Assembly: GCA_002205965.3 (NCBI GenBank)
Contig: NADL03000619.1
Location: forward strand, 62,001-126,000
Reading direction: 5' to 3'
Source of the DNA: Kappaphycus alvarezii
Lineage: Eukaryota > Rhodophyta > Florideophyceae > Gigartinales > Solieriaceae
Length of the DNA stretch: 64,000 bases
Position 1 is the stretch's first letter. Each line of letters begins with the position of its first letter. The position numbers were made by a program, and so were the translations under genes. The notes under the pieces were generated by a model. The model was given only the letters and a program-made list of their open reading frames with translations. It was not told where the DNA came from and did no database searches. Below are positions 23,548-34,372 of this stretch, one piece after another.

Positions 23548-24135
23548 ATGAATTCTTCAAGCATGAAAATTATCTTTTGGGATGATTTGAGAAGATTTAT
23601 TAGTGGAAGTGAAAATCTTCTAATGAGCAAACTGGACAGGTACGTCTTTGCTCAGCAAGCGAGGAAGAACATCGCCGCAATCGATAACGAGTGTCGGGAG
23701 CTTGATAGTTTTGTTAAAATCATGAACAAGAAGGTCATAGTTGTTGCCTTTCCATGAAAATTGGATATGAAAACGCCAAATTCAACAAAAATGAGCCTAA
23801 CCATGCATTAAAGTATCATATTTCAATTACGTCGGACGGAATTCTTATTCACGTCCACGGTCCGATCGCAGGATACACGCATGACGTGACGTTGTATGTT
23901 CAAAGTAAACTCGAACAGCAACTTCAAAAAGTATTGACCATGGACAACTTGCATTACTACGTGCACTCGGATTTTGGCTAAAGTTGCTGCGATGTTGCGG
24001 GCGTCCTGTTCCAGAGAGCGCATCTGAATATTGAGCAAGATAAAACGAACAAGAACACTTCACGCGTTCGAGTGACGGGAGAATGGTCTTACAATTAATT
24101 GAAGCTGTACTGGGTAGTTATTGAATTTAAGTGAA
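23548..24135 (+). pseudogene. PIF/Harbinger-type (DDE_4) transposase
   Basis: The transposase would excise and insert its element. ORF 23548-23757 reads ENLLMSKLDRYVF and NIAAIDNECRELDSF, corresponding to the region just before the first catalytic Asp; the expected GFIDGT is eroded. After a frame change, 23754-23981 reads HALKYHISITSDGILIHVHG, PIAGYTHDVTLYV and YYVHSDFG, matching the family's HALKYQ...PDG...GP..G..HD and (Y)GDsaY with the second Asp. A stop follows, then the same frame continues with RVRVTGEWSYNQLKLY once one stop is skipped, giving the Glu in the VSVEW-like motif. Several stops show that it is dead. A Myb/SANT-like pseudogene converges on it from the right. Confidence 0.7.
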
Positions 24136-24374
24136 AATGATCACTGCGCGAGGCAGTGGATCTGCTCTACACATCTTCTATAATTTTGCAGAATATTCGC
24201 CAGTTTCTCTACTCAGCACAGATTTTCTGTACTCCAAATGCATGCCACCTTCACCTGAAGATTAGTTTTCCAGTAAGGAGTAGAATAAATTACGTTTTGC
24301 CGACACATCGACTTTGCCCTCGATGAGCAGGAAAATCGCAGAGGCAGGAATGGTCCCTTTGACGTATGATCCTT

Positions 24375-25108
24375 GAGTATCTACATATTTACCTTGAAAT
24401 TATGATGCTCCAGCTTGTCACGGGCCTCACGTTCCGCCTTGTCGTCCTTGAGCTCCTATTGTTTCTTTTGCCGCCGATCACACCTAATTCTATTTACTTT
24501 TCTTTTCCTTAGCTTCAAACTTGTTCTGCTTCAAACGTCGCCATGCTACTCTAGTTCTCGGTGCGCCTCATCGCTTCCCTTCAGAAAAGAGTCAAATAGA
24601 TTCATTTCAACGTTTTATATATGCTGATATTTAATCATTCGACGCTTACTATTCTACCACAGAACATCAAACATCTCTTTTCCCTGACATCCTCACCTTC
24701 AGCGTCACTATAACAAGCAAAATTGTCATCTGAAAGAAAATGGGAATATTATTTCGTGTTTTCTCAAAGAATTGCGCTCAAGCATCGCGTTTCTTTTGGG
24801 TTGGATCACTAATCGCATTGTGGTGCTCATTCATCTTACCGTTCATCTCCTTTCGTTCCTGTTTCATTTGAATGAGTAGCTATTAAGCAACTTTAACCTA
24901 TCTTTAGACGCCTAACATCATCGCTTTTGACTTATGTTCCTTTTTGTGCGTTTTGCAGAATTAATTCCCATCGAAGATACTCTTTCCATCCATTCGTCTG
25001 TAGAAGTCGCATTTCTGAAATCAGCACATAATTGGATATGTAAAAGTATTCTGCTTTTGCACCTTGCGGTTCTACATGCTTATCTATGGCGAGTACCTCT
25101 TTCAGCAT
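24375..25108 (-). pseudogene. Myb/SANT-like accessory protein of the Harbinger-type element
   Basis: Leftward from an ATG at 25108 the frame reads MLKEVLAIDKHVEPQGAKAE, resembling the first helix of the Myb/SANT-like domain common in transposon accessory proteins (LLKEVLA..HVEPYG). It then reads TNGWKEYLRWELILQ to a stop. Around 24510-24400 a charged coiled-coil-like tail is visible (ELKDDKAEREARDKLEHH). Harbinger elements are known to need a Myb-like DNA-binding partner for the transposase. The tail-to-tail placement with the transposase at 23548-24135 supports the pairing. Much of the middle is unreadable. Confidence 0.5.
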
Positions 25109-27414
25109 TATGAAAAATGTGTAGGCTCATAAAATTTCTCCTTTCTGCGTTTGTTTTTCATTCGATTTAGGAGTTCTTCCAAAGGATAAAATGCCAGCAT
25201 GCATGAACGCTGGATTCGTAACTAAAAAAGATGAAGCGGTTGAAAGCAAAGAGTAGGAGGTTAGCGCGGCAGGATGTAGAGTGGCAGGAAATCGGGCAGC
25301 GTGACAGAATAGCTGAACTGTTGAACTAACGTTGGTAAACCCTTAAATATTCGTTTTCCGTTAGAGGTGATGAACGCAGGCCAGAAAAAGTTCTAAGTTA
25401 TGTGATGTGCTTCTTTCTGCTGGTGCAACAGAAATTCGTAAAAATCAAATTTATGTACAAACAGCGTGACATTGTGGACATAAATGAAAATATAATTCTC
25501 ACTGCTTCCAGGCATATGAGAAAATTGTTGTCGTGACCCACAGCTGATTTGTTCACAAACATATCGGACTTCCTCAAATTTCGCAATGCAAGCGCTCTAA
25601 TTTCTTACGTTGCCCTCATTTCGGAACGCTATCGTGGAAAATGATGAATTTAAAAACGAAAAACTCCCACATAATGCATTTAATTAGAAAAAAACATCCG
25701 TCACATCATCTTAGCAAATGCAAGCTCACTTATGACCAACACAGTGCGTTGGAAGGGGGAAAATGTGATTCCATTTGTCTTATCTTATAAAAATCTGCAA
25801 AAGCGTCTGCTGAACAATATTTTGAGGAATGGAATTCAAAACTCGGTACTACTTGAGAACTAAACAGGTCTCAATTCCATTCCTCAATTTCATGCATACA
25901 GCATTAAAGATAAGGCTATCTTCTACAAAACATACGATGGCTTCGGCTGCTCCGTCTTTACTCCGCTTGTTGCTTCCTCTGTTACTCCATCAGATTCTCC
26001 GTACTGAAAGTACTCGCCAGTGCGTCTACAGCTCCATCCTCAACCCATTACGCTGCAGAAAGACCTCAAGTAGTTGCTGTTGGTGATGATTTTGAAACAT
26101 CTGAGATTAGTGAGGGCAAAAAGACGCCTAAAATAAAGAGATTCAACTAAGTACCACATTACACTACTGAGAGCAATCAACTGAAATAAGACTGAAAAGG
26201 GTAAAAAATAGAAGATAATCGACAAGATGGTGAATTTCTTCATTGCAGAATTACCTTTGGATGAGTTCAACCTCCAGACGTAACCAAGTGGTAGGTACCT
26301 CCTGGATTTATTCAAAACTTTTCAGTGAAGGTAAATAGAGCAGTACCGGGAATCTCAGGGAACATCTCCGAGAAGAACCGGTTGTTAGAAGACGTAATAT
26401 TCGAAGTTGACGAGTAAAACGAAACGAGGCACTAAATATGGACAAGGATTAGAAGGCGGAGACAGAGGGGAAGTTTTTAGATGCATGGGAAGCAACAAGT
26501 AGGGAAGCCATAGTCCGTGGAAAAATAAAAGGAAGCAAGTGTGGGGAAGATAAGTTTGGAGAAATAAATGAGGAAGATAGTAGGAGTGGAAAACTTACCA
26601 GGAAAGTTGAGAAAGGCCTGACAATTCAATAGGTGAGCGACACAATAATAGCACAGCAAATTTTTTGAAGAGATTTGGAGAAGATGAATCTAAGAATAAT
26701 TGAGGACCGTCTTGGGTTTGAGAAGAAGCTATCTGAAGGTGGGCAAAAATTTCATGTTCATACAAGATGCAGCAGTGAGACAAATTTATATGGGTGAAAC
26801 TATGCTAGAATTAGAGAAGGAGAAAATTGGGGAGGAGAAAAAGGATGGAAGATAGGTTTTAGATCTAAGAGACAAGATGATCAGTTAAATCAATTAGTCT
26901 TGTCTTCCGGACAGAGCGTATATGAGCTTTACACGCTCAGGATTTCAATAAAAGCACCTATATTTAAAAGTATACTCTGGATTTTCGAAATAATGAAACA
27001 TTTTCAAAATGAACAACTTATTCAGATTTCATGTACTCTAAAAAGATAGTTCGGGACATTCAAAATGCGAAAATATGTTTTCAGCCGTCTCAATGCATTT
27101 TTTGAAGTTTAGTGAAGGTACCGATGCACTGCAAATAAAAAAATCGGGTCTAATCGTACCTTGAACATAAGGGCTACATCGTTACGCTCCCATAATTGCT
27201 TCAAACCCTCATAGTCACACTTTGCACTGACAAAAAAAATCATTCATTGCTGTATTGAGTTGCAGTTTCCGCACAGCAGCATCAAAATTGTCAAATAAAC
27301 CATTTGTTCAACTTCACTACTTCTTAGTCTCTTCGTTCACACTCCTTAATTATCTACGCCTCTTAATCATATAAAATGAATGGTTTTACAGGATTTTTCC
27401 GTCAATCTTGCTCC
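25109..27414. other. Unassigned AT-rich region
   Basis: No gene that I can support. A plus-strand stretch at about 26475-26635 (FLDAWEATSREAIVRGKIKG) has protein-like character and resembles the C-terminal end of some pogo-like transposases, but is too short to call. Confidence 0.3.
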
Positions 27415-27960
27415 AACTTCGGAGCAAGTTCTCTTATAAAGATTCTTCGCCATCAAATTGCCCCTGGTTCTCATAATCGTAACGGTTTAGAATCCCCCAC
27501 AAACTCGCAATAGGATTTAATTATTGTGATATCGGAGGCCAATCAATGATAGGAACAGATTCATCATGAAGCCACATCTTGATAATCTTCTAGCGGTGGC
27601 CCGGGGCTCAATATTCCATGGAAGACCAAACAACTGGAAAATAATCAGCGAAACTTAGCGAATTATCCTTCGAGATCTCTAGATAATCCCCATTAGTCAT
27701 TTACTCATTTAAAATGACCAAATTACTCTCATTATCCCCGCAAATGCTGCCTATGACATAACGCCTCCGCCACCACTGTGACGCTCTCCGAGAATACGAG
27801 AAGAGTCACCATTATCTTTCCAACGCATCGTGTAACCACTGGGACCATCCAGAATAAACTTTTTTTCATCTAAACATGCAATAGAAGACCACATCTGGAC
27901 AGTCCAGTCTCTTCTGTCGAATTTACACTTGATTCTGTTCCTCTTGCAGTATGATTTTTC
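27415..27960 (-). pseudogene. Tc1/mariner-type transposase remnant
   Basis: Leftward from about 27930 the sequence reads WTVQMWSSIACLDEKKFILD then GPSGYTMRW, the family motif around the first or second catalytic acidic residue (DEKxFNLDGPDG). It goes on to GERHSGGGGVMS with a stop where the family has W (GGGSVMVW). After unreadable bases, MWLHDESVPIIDWPPISQ is followed by a stop and LNPIASLWGILNR, which aligns with [22 protein letters not shown]; the stop has replaced the last catalytic Asp (SPDLN). Also visible is NQGQFDGEE. The gene is clearly dead. No terminal repeats could be fixed. Confidence 0.7.
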
Positions 27961-29199
27961 TTAATTGAAGGTGCAGTTGTAACTTTTTTTCTAAAACATG
28001 AAAGGTGCCTCAGCCAAACATGTACAAATTTTACTTAAATGAACCAGTGTTACATTTTGGCCTGTAGTAAGAAAATGATTTGTTATATCTTGAAAAGATT
28101 TGCTCCTTTTTAAAAGCGATTATCGCATCGCCTTTAGTATTAAAAAAAGAATAAAGGTGTTCCTTTTTTATACTTACGTCAATTACTACGTGCTCCAGAA
28201 AACCAAAAACCTTATAAATTTGGCCACCACTGTGTTGCCTTGCATAGCAGACCAACGGAAATATAATTTTTTTTGTCCCCTCTTTATCAATATCCTTTTA
28301 TCTACTTATGCCATTTTCGGAGAGTATCATAAGCTCCTGCATTTCCCACAGCGTGCAAGTTTCTAGCTAAATGACTAAAAAACTTTTTGATTGATTCTTC
28401 ACGCTCAGCAGTAATTTCATCAATACTTGTGATTGAGAACCTCTTATTCATAAATACGTTCTATTCTTCGTTCAGCGTTTTTCATGAGGCATTTTGCAAA
28501 CAATATTAGACGCTTTTTCAGTTGTAAAGAGAAACTATGCGATAAAGTACTGTTAATATGATAAAGTTTCAACTGTATGCAGCCGGCGCGGTTTATTCTG
28601 TTTAGTACGTGACTTAATAATCGTTTAGCTGGTGCACAATCTTCAGAAGTCATGAGTAATTATTATTTACTTATCCTTCTTTTTTTGTTAACTCATTTTG
28701 GGTTACAGTTTATAGAATTAATACCCATGCTCGGAAGACGTTATTGCTTTTTTGCAGGGTGTCCCTTCATTCTTTGGCCTATTTCTAACGGTTAGAATAA
28801 ATAATAGTTGACGAAATTAAAATAGCAATAATATATGCATTTTCATACAGAACAGAGACTAAAAGTCCTAAATGCTCAACAAAAAAAGTAAAAACCCTTT
28901 TCATACATCATATAACACAGAAACCAATCGCAGATAAAAATAGGAAAACGAAGAAGTTAGATAAAACAGAAAAGAGAGCAATCATTGCTTGAGAGGTAGA
29001 AGGATTGAACAACGGGCTTTCGCAAAGCGCTTGAAAAGGGACAAAATGTTATTGAAAGGTTTCCAGAAAACAATAGGGCTATGGAAAGAGCCATGACACA
29101 GAAAATAATACCATGACCGCACCAAGTGGACTTAGAGCCTTGGTAAGAAGAGCCTCGAAGACTGGTACCTCAGCTTCTCAGCTAAATGTGGATGTTGGT
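27961..29199. other. Unassigned AT-rich region
   Basis: Short ORFs only. The N-terminal helix-turn-helix of the Tc1-like transposase would lie at the left end of this stretch on the minus strand but is not legible. Confidence 0.3.
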
Positions 29200-29900
29200 T
29201 TGGGAACTGGAAGGCGTCGAGTGCAGCAGGTTTTTTCTAGTTCTGATCACGTGTCCTTCTTGTAAGATTAAGAGAGAGAGCCCTCTCCAACTGTTGATCG
29301 TAAAGAAAAGAAGGCAGGGACAGAGGACCACTACGACTAGCTACAGTGTAAGGGGGAACTGGGACTTTCTTTAAAAATTTAATTGGGCCTGCTAAACAGA
29401 TACAACCCGGCAACGGCTTGACCAATGCTTACTCCAGCAAATGGGATGGAAGAAAATTCCCCAATTGAAATTTCAGCAATCCGAGAAATAAACGGATTTG
29501 AAGACTCCCGGTGTAATCGAGGTGCTTACAGAAAGCGACGACGACAAAGACTAATTCGCGAAGTGAGTGAGCTTGAGTAACTCCAGTAGGACAGAAACAG
29601 CTAGGACCCCTCGATTGCTGTGACGAAGGTAGCACTAGTTGGGTGCGACAGGGTACGCTGAGCATTGCTGAGCCTGATCGAGGAGGACGACCTTCCTTAC
29701 ACGCCTTCCCCAGATGGACCCGACGTGCGGTGGGAGGGAGGGATGGGAATCTCTCCAGAGCGGCAAAAACCAAAATCGACACCACGAGGACTCCGAAGCT
29801 AGAACTGGCGGTCCGTAAGACCCGCTTGGGCTTGATGTCTCGACGCCTGAGCCCAGGATAGCCCGGGCGCCGAGCGAACTGAAACAAATATTGAAAGAGA
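29200..29900. other. Degenerate sequence abutting the gypsy 5' LTR
   Basis: Both strands have open stretches. On the plus strand an acidic segment, EVLTESDDDKD (about 29510), and later LIEEDDLPYTPSPDGPDVRW (about 29672) look like pieces of a disordered retroelement or host protein. On the minus strand a 163-codon ORF (29920-29429) is Pro/Ser/Leu-rich with no motif. I cannot assign it. It is not the continuation of the LINE that flanks the other side of the gypsy element. Confidence 0.3.
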
Positions 29901-30126
29901 TGATGTGCACAAATTCGCACACGAAAAAATCTAGATGAGGACCATAATTGTATACAGTATTGGAACTGGGAAGATATTTTTACAGTTTTTGAATTTGCAA
30001 GATATTTTTAATTTGGGTGAGTGTGGCAAATTCATCGGTTGATTTTTTATTTTAGGACACGCTGTCATAGTGGATGTCAGTACAGTTCTAGGTTGTGGGT
30101 GATACTACGAGTGACTCTGAAAGGTC

Positions 30127-30133
30127 TATATAA
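30127..30133 (+). promoter_or_regulatory. TATA-like box 1 of the LTR
   Basis: TATATAA within GAAAGGTCTATATAATGG. The same heptamer is at 36884-36890 in the 3' LTR. Candidate core promoter of the element. Confidence 0.45.
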
Positions 30134-30306
30134 TGGCCACATCAATTCCCACCCCTGGCCGATGGGTGGCTGGCATGGGTATGGCACCTAGATATTTACC
30201 TTGAGGAAATATCTTCTAATGGTCTCTCTGGTTCACACGATTCCCGTGAATGCGTTTCATGGTATTTAGTATGTTTGATTGAGACTTTAGGATTAGCCGA
30301 AAGGTC

Positions 30307-30313
30307 TATATAA
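30307..30313 (+). promoter_or_regulatory. TATA-like box 2 of the LTR
   Basis: TATATAA within GAAAGGTCTATATAAGCTGAG, sharing the preceding AAAGGTC with box 1. It lies closer to the end of the LTR, as expected for the box that positions the genomic RNA start. Confidence 0.5.
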
Positions 30314-30620
30314 GCTGAGTAAAGTGCTTCCTCCTTGAGAGGTCAAGCAAGTTGGCAGACAACTTCAGGTCAAGCTCCGAGTAGTAGGAAGTTGAGAGTC
30401 AACTTCAGACCCTAGAAAACTTTTTCCTAAGCTGGTCGCAGAGCATCAGTGGTAGACCCTGCCCCTTTTATACTTGCTTGTAGCCCTCTCAACTCTCTCC
30501 CATATACACTCCTTTTTATTTGTTCAACTATACCACGGTAGCACTTTTGTCGCTCGCAACACCTCCGTCTTGGGGTAGTTGGTTCTAAGTATCTCTTCTC
30601 CCGACGATTTACCCCTATCA

Positions 30621-30640
30621 TTTGGTACTCTTGTGGAGGG
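30621..30640 (+). other. Probable tRNA primer-binding site
   Basis: TTTGGTACTCTTGTGGAGGG directly follows the LTR end. The TGG matches the complement of a tRNA CCA end. It does not match the tRNA-Phe found at 41464 in this window; the primer tRNA is unidentified. Confidence 0.5.
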
Positions 30641-30708
30641 GGTTGCACCCGAGGTATTCGAGTTGAGCAGTCTTAGGGAACCATTTGAGGGATTTCTTTT
30701 CTGTAATC

Positions 30709-32105
30709 ATGGATCTCAACGCTGCTCGTATAACGTTCACAGGGGGCAAGAATGAAGACGTTGAGGAGTTTCTCTATACATATGTCAACGTTGTGATGCG
30801 TGAGAAGAGCGATGAAGAGAAGGCCGAAAGTATCTTCGCCTATCTTCATGGTGACGCAAAGCACAAATATAAGGCCAAGTTTATCAACGGGTGGTCTCTT
30901 AACGGGAATGGGCGTAACTTCGGTGAGGTATGTGAGTGGCTTGTGAAAGAATATGCTAAGGAGGTAGAACCAGATGAGATGATTCGTACCGCCATAGAGG
31001 CCCGGCTCAACTTCGACGATTTGTTAAGCTCATTGGTATACTTGTGTGATCTCTATGAAAAGGCTGGGTTCAACGCCAAGCCAAGTACGGAATGCTGCGT
31101 AAGGCGGCGATGGGGGATAAGCGGCTCTCCGATTTCCTCCTCATCAAGGGCCCTCACACTTTTAATGAACTGAAGGGTACCATAGTAGAATTTGTCAAAA
31201 ATTCGGAGACGTTTCAGTCACTAAGTGAAATGCCGACGGAAACCCGTACATCTATGCCGATCGTGCATCCTGAAAAGAATTATCAAAGGCCAGCGACTAG
31301 CGCAGCAGCATTGGAATCAGTCAGGAGCGATGTCAAAAACTTGGAAGAAAGGTTGGAAACCCGATTCGATAATCGACTTGACATGATAACCTCGCAGTTG
31401 GAAAGCCTTACTCTTACCATTAAGAAGAACCAGTCTGGGGCCCCCAAGGCCGCAGAAGTCTGTTCCTACTGTCACAAGCCTGGACACTTTGCAAATAGGT
31501 GTCCTGATAATCCACATAGAAACACTCGTTGTGGAAAGTGCGGCCGATATGGGCATCATGAAAGTAACTGCTGGTCTAAAGACAACAGAAAAGCAAATTT
31601 ATCGGACGCAAGGAGCGAGTCAGGACTAGAGATGAAAATCTTACAAAACAGAAAGGATCACAAGTTGACGGATGCCGGTAACGTATCCATCGCTGAAGAA
31701 ATCAGTCAAGTCAATGTGACAAAAAGGGATGGGGAAGGGAACATTTTATCGAAAAAACCTAGGCTAGATTATGGAATGCTAGAACATATCCCAGCACCTG
31801 TACCTCCTCGAACCAAGAGGTCTGATCAAGTTGTTCCAGGAGTTGGAGTCACTCCGGCCAAGAAGACGAAAAAGAGTAAGAAATTTAAGAATATCCCAAA
31901 GGACGTACTAGAATATGTGAAGAAGTACAATTTGGTGGCTGAGCTTGCATCAGCCCCAACTGGGATAACGTTTGGTCAACTTTTGAGGGGCGACGCAGAG
32001 GACGCGAGAAAGAACTCAAAAAAATTATCAGGTCTAATAAGTCCGCTAAGGGTAAGAAACTGTTTCTTCAATCGGCCTCGACAGCACCAAGACGTCTTAA
32101 ACTAG
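30709..32105 (+). pseudogene. gag: gypsy Gag with two zinc knuckles, one frameshift
   Basis: Gag forms the particle that packages element RNA. From the ATG at 30709 the frame reads DLNAARITFTGGKNEDVEEF and VCEWLVKEYAKEVEPDEM, a retrotransposon capsid-like helical region, until about 31080. There the product switches frame (AKYGMLRKAAMGDKRLSDFL in the next frame). A coiled-coil-like stretch follows (SDVKNLEERLETRFDNRLD), then two nucleocapsid knuckles, CSYCHKPGHFANRC and CGKCGRYGHHESNC (both CX2CX4HX4C), and a basic tail. A Met at 30685 is also possible but puts an atypical MRDFFSV ahead of the conserved-looking start. The frame ends at 32105, overlapping pol in the -1 frame. Confidence 0.85.
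32018..32024 (+). promoter_or_regulatory. Candidate -1 ribosomal frameshift site between gag and pol
   Basis: The heptamer A AAA AAA sits in phase with the gag frame (codons TCA AAA AAA TTA). A -1 slip here moves ribosomes to the pol frame, where the next residues are IIRSNKSAKGKKLFL and then protease. This is the canonical X XXY YYZ pattern. I have not shown a downstream RNA structure. Confidence 0.4.
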
Positions 32106-34372
32106 TACCAGTCAAAGTATTGGGAATGCAAACCCAAGCTCTTTTCGATTCGGGCGCTGTTCCAAACCTTATTTCAGAAACTTTGGTGACAGATCTAGGT
32201 CTTGAAATTATTCCAACTACTCGAAGAATAACTGTGGCGGATGGAACCGTATCAAAATGCATGGGCACTGTTGACAAGGTTTCCGTGTTCTTTGGGGACT
32301 CTAAAGTTGATTTAGACTTTCTTGTCATGCCTGATCTCCCTTTCGATGCAATCATTGGCTGCCCTACCATGGAAAGACTAGGGACCTGCATTGACTTGGG
32401 CAACCAAATCGTTTCAGTTAATGTTGACGGCAGAACCGTGAAGATGCCCCTGGATTTCGACAAAAGCACACATCCGGTAGATTTGAAAGAAACGGACAGT
32501 GAAGATTTCACTTCTAGCTATGACAGCGAAGATTTCGAACCAACTAACACTTTCGGAAGTGGAGAAGGGTACGCTCGGGGGATACTGAACATGGCATGGG
32601 ATGATTATGATTCTGGGTTTGAAACAGATGAAGACTGGAATTCTAGGGTAGGTGTGACACCTGAATGTGTTTCTTTTTGCGATAATATCGAATCAAAGGA
32701 CGGAATTCGGAGCATGAAAGAAGATTACAATTGCAAGGAAAACAGGAATATATCGGATTCCATATCTGAAGATGTGAGCACGCCGGAAAAGGTCCTTCAA
32801 AATATTGAGGTTGAGAATCAAGAAGAAAAAGGGCGCCAAATGGCAGAAATCCAAGGAAAAGTGCAGCACCTTCCCGCCGCCGCCTCACTGAAAATATCCG
32901 ACATGTTAGCATCTTCCGAAGTAATTGCATGGAGTGTATCAGATTTAAGACAAGCAAGTGTACCGGTCACTCACTCATTTGAACTTACCGATACTCAACC
33001 AATTTACCACAGGCCTAGACGTCAACCGCCAAAATATGACCAATTTATCTCAGAGAATGTTACAAGTATGCTGGAAAATGATATTATTCGGCCAGTTTCA
33101 TCCCCATGGTCATTTCCAGTTGTGGTCGCACCAAAGAAGGATGGAAAGCTGCGTTTTTGCGTCGATTACCGACAACTGAACCAGAGAATGATACCCGATC
33201 GATTTCCGATTCCGAACATGGAGGAGATCCTCGAGGACTTGAAGGACGGGAGATACTTCACCTCAATTGATCTTTACACTGGTTATTGGCAGATTCCATT
33301 AGATGAAAAATGTAAGGAAATAACAACTTTTACCAGCAAAGCCGGTACATTCAGGTTCGAAGTGATGCCTTTTGGTCTCATGAATGCCCCAGCTACATTC
33401 CAAAGAATGATGAACGAGGTTTTGAAAGGACTTCCATTTGCAAGAGTTTATATCGATGATGTAATGATATTCTCAAAAACCTTGGATCAGCACATATCGC
33501 ATGTCAAGACTGTGGTGGAGAAAATAGATGCGTACAGCCTGAAAATTAAGTTAAGCAAATGCTTCTTTGCGAAAACGTCTATCCAATTACTCGGTCATAT
33601 CGTCGATCAAGAGGGAATTAAAGTGGATCCAGAGAAAACGAAAAAAATCAAGTTGGCACCCAGGCCCGCTTCAAAGACGGAGGTTCGAAGCTTCTTAGGA
33701 CTGGCCTCATATTACAGAAGATTTATAAAAGATTTCGCCAAAACTGCAGCACCGTTACATGCCAGCACTACGAAGAACGGAAAATTTTACTGGAACAAGG
33801 AAATGCAGACTGCATTTGAGGAGCTTAAAGATAAGCTATGTGTCCCCCCAGTGCTCATGTATCCAGATTTCAAGAGACCATTCGTTGTGGAGACAGATGC
33901 CTCAGAACGGTCTTTGGGTGCCATTTTGTCCCAAAAAGACGAAAACGGAAGACTACACCCTGTTCAATTCGCAAGTCGCACTCTGAATGATGCGGAAAAG
34001 AGATACTCAGTCTGCGAGAAAGAAGCGCTAGCTGTCGTCTTCGCACTGAAAAAGTTTCGTGTTTACCTTTTATCACTCGAGAAATTTGTCTTGATAACTG
34101 ATCACCAGGCACTTAAGACAGCATTCCAAAAGAAAGATGTACATCACCGCTTGGCCCGATGGCTCGACATTTTCGCAGAATATCGGTTTGAAATTGTGTA
34201 TAGGCCCGGACGCAATAATCAGCCTGCCGATTACCTATCCCGCTTGAGGGATCCATTGATTCCAAATGAAAAAGCTTCCGAGACATCGTCGGAGTTGCCG
34301 AAGTTCAAGTGCCGATCGATAACGAGTACGAAGCTTATATTCACGGACTTATTAAATTCCTTGATGGACTAG
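32025..34372 (+). CDS. pol: gypsy Pol: aspartic protease, reverse transcriptase, RNase H
   Basis: The frame is open from upstream of 32000 to 34372. Protease: ALFDSGAVPNLIS (active-site DSG) and FDAIIGCPTM. A long acidic linker follows. RT: WSFPVVVAPKKDGKLRFCVD, YFTSIDLYTGYWQIPL (motif A Asp), VMPFGLMNAPATFQRMMN, VYIDDVMIFS (catalytic Asp pair), LLGHIVDQEGI. Connection and RNase H: EVRSFLGLASYYRRFIKDF, FVVETDASERSLGAILSQ, KRYSVCEKEALAVVFALKKF, LITDHQALKTAF, RPGRNNQPADYLSRL. All catalytic residues I can place are present and no stop interrupts about 780 codons, so this is the best preserved part of the element. There is no obvious ATG; expression probably depends on the -1 overlap with gag. 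Confidence 0.93.

Larger units (their letters stand above)
29901..30620 (+). repeat. gypsy 5' LTR
   Basis: Starts TGATGTGCACAAATTCGCAC and ends ACCCCTATCA (TG...CA). It contains two copies of AAAGGTCTATATAA (TATA-like) about 180 bases apart. The 3' LTR matches over its whole length with scattered differences. A 62-75-codon antisense ORF in its R/U5 part is present in all copies and is not taken as a gene. Confidence 0.95.

Noticed and set aside
29429..29920. 163-codon minus-strand ORF left of the gypsy 5' LTR as continuation of the interrupted LINE
   Set aside because: The expected RT start (RPIAVGE-type motif after AILK) is absent, and the ORF runs into the LTR itself.
30427..30648. 73-codon antisense ORF in the gypsy LTR, also open at 37179-37451 and 43065-43262
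   Set aside because: It is the same LTR segment read backwards in three copies. Its persistence is explained by the recent common origin of the LTRs, and it has no motif or start context of its own.
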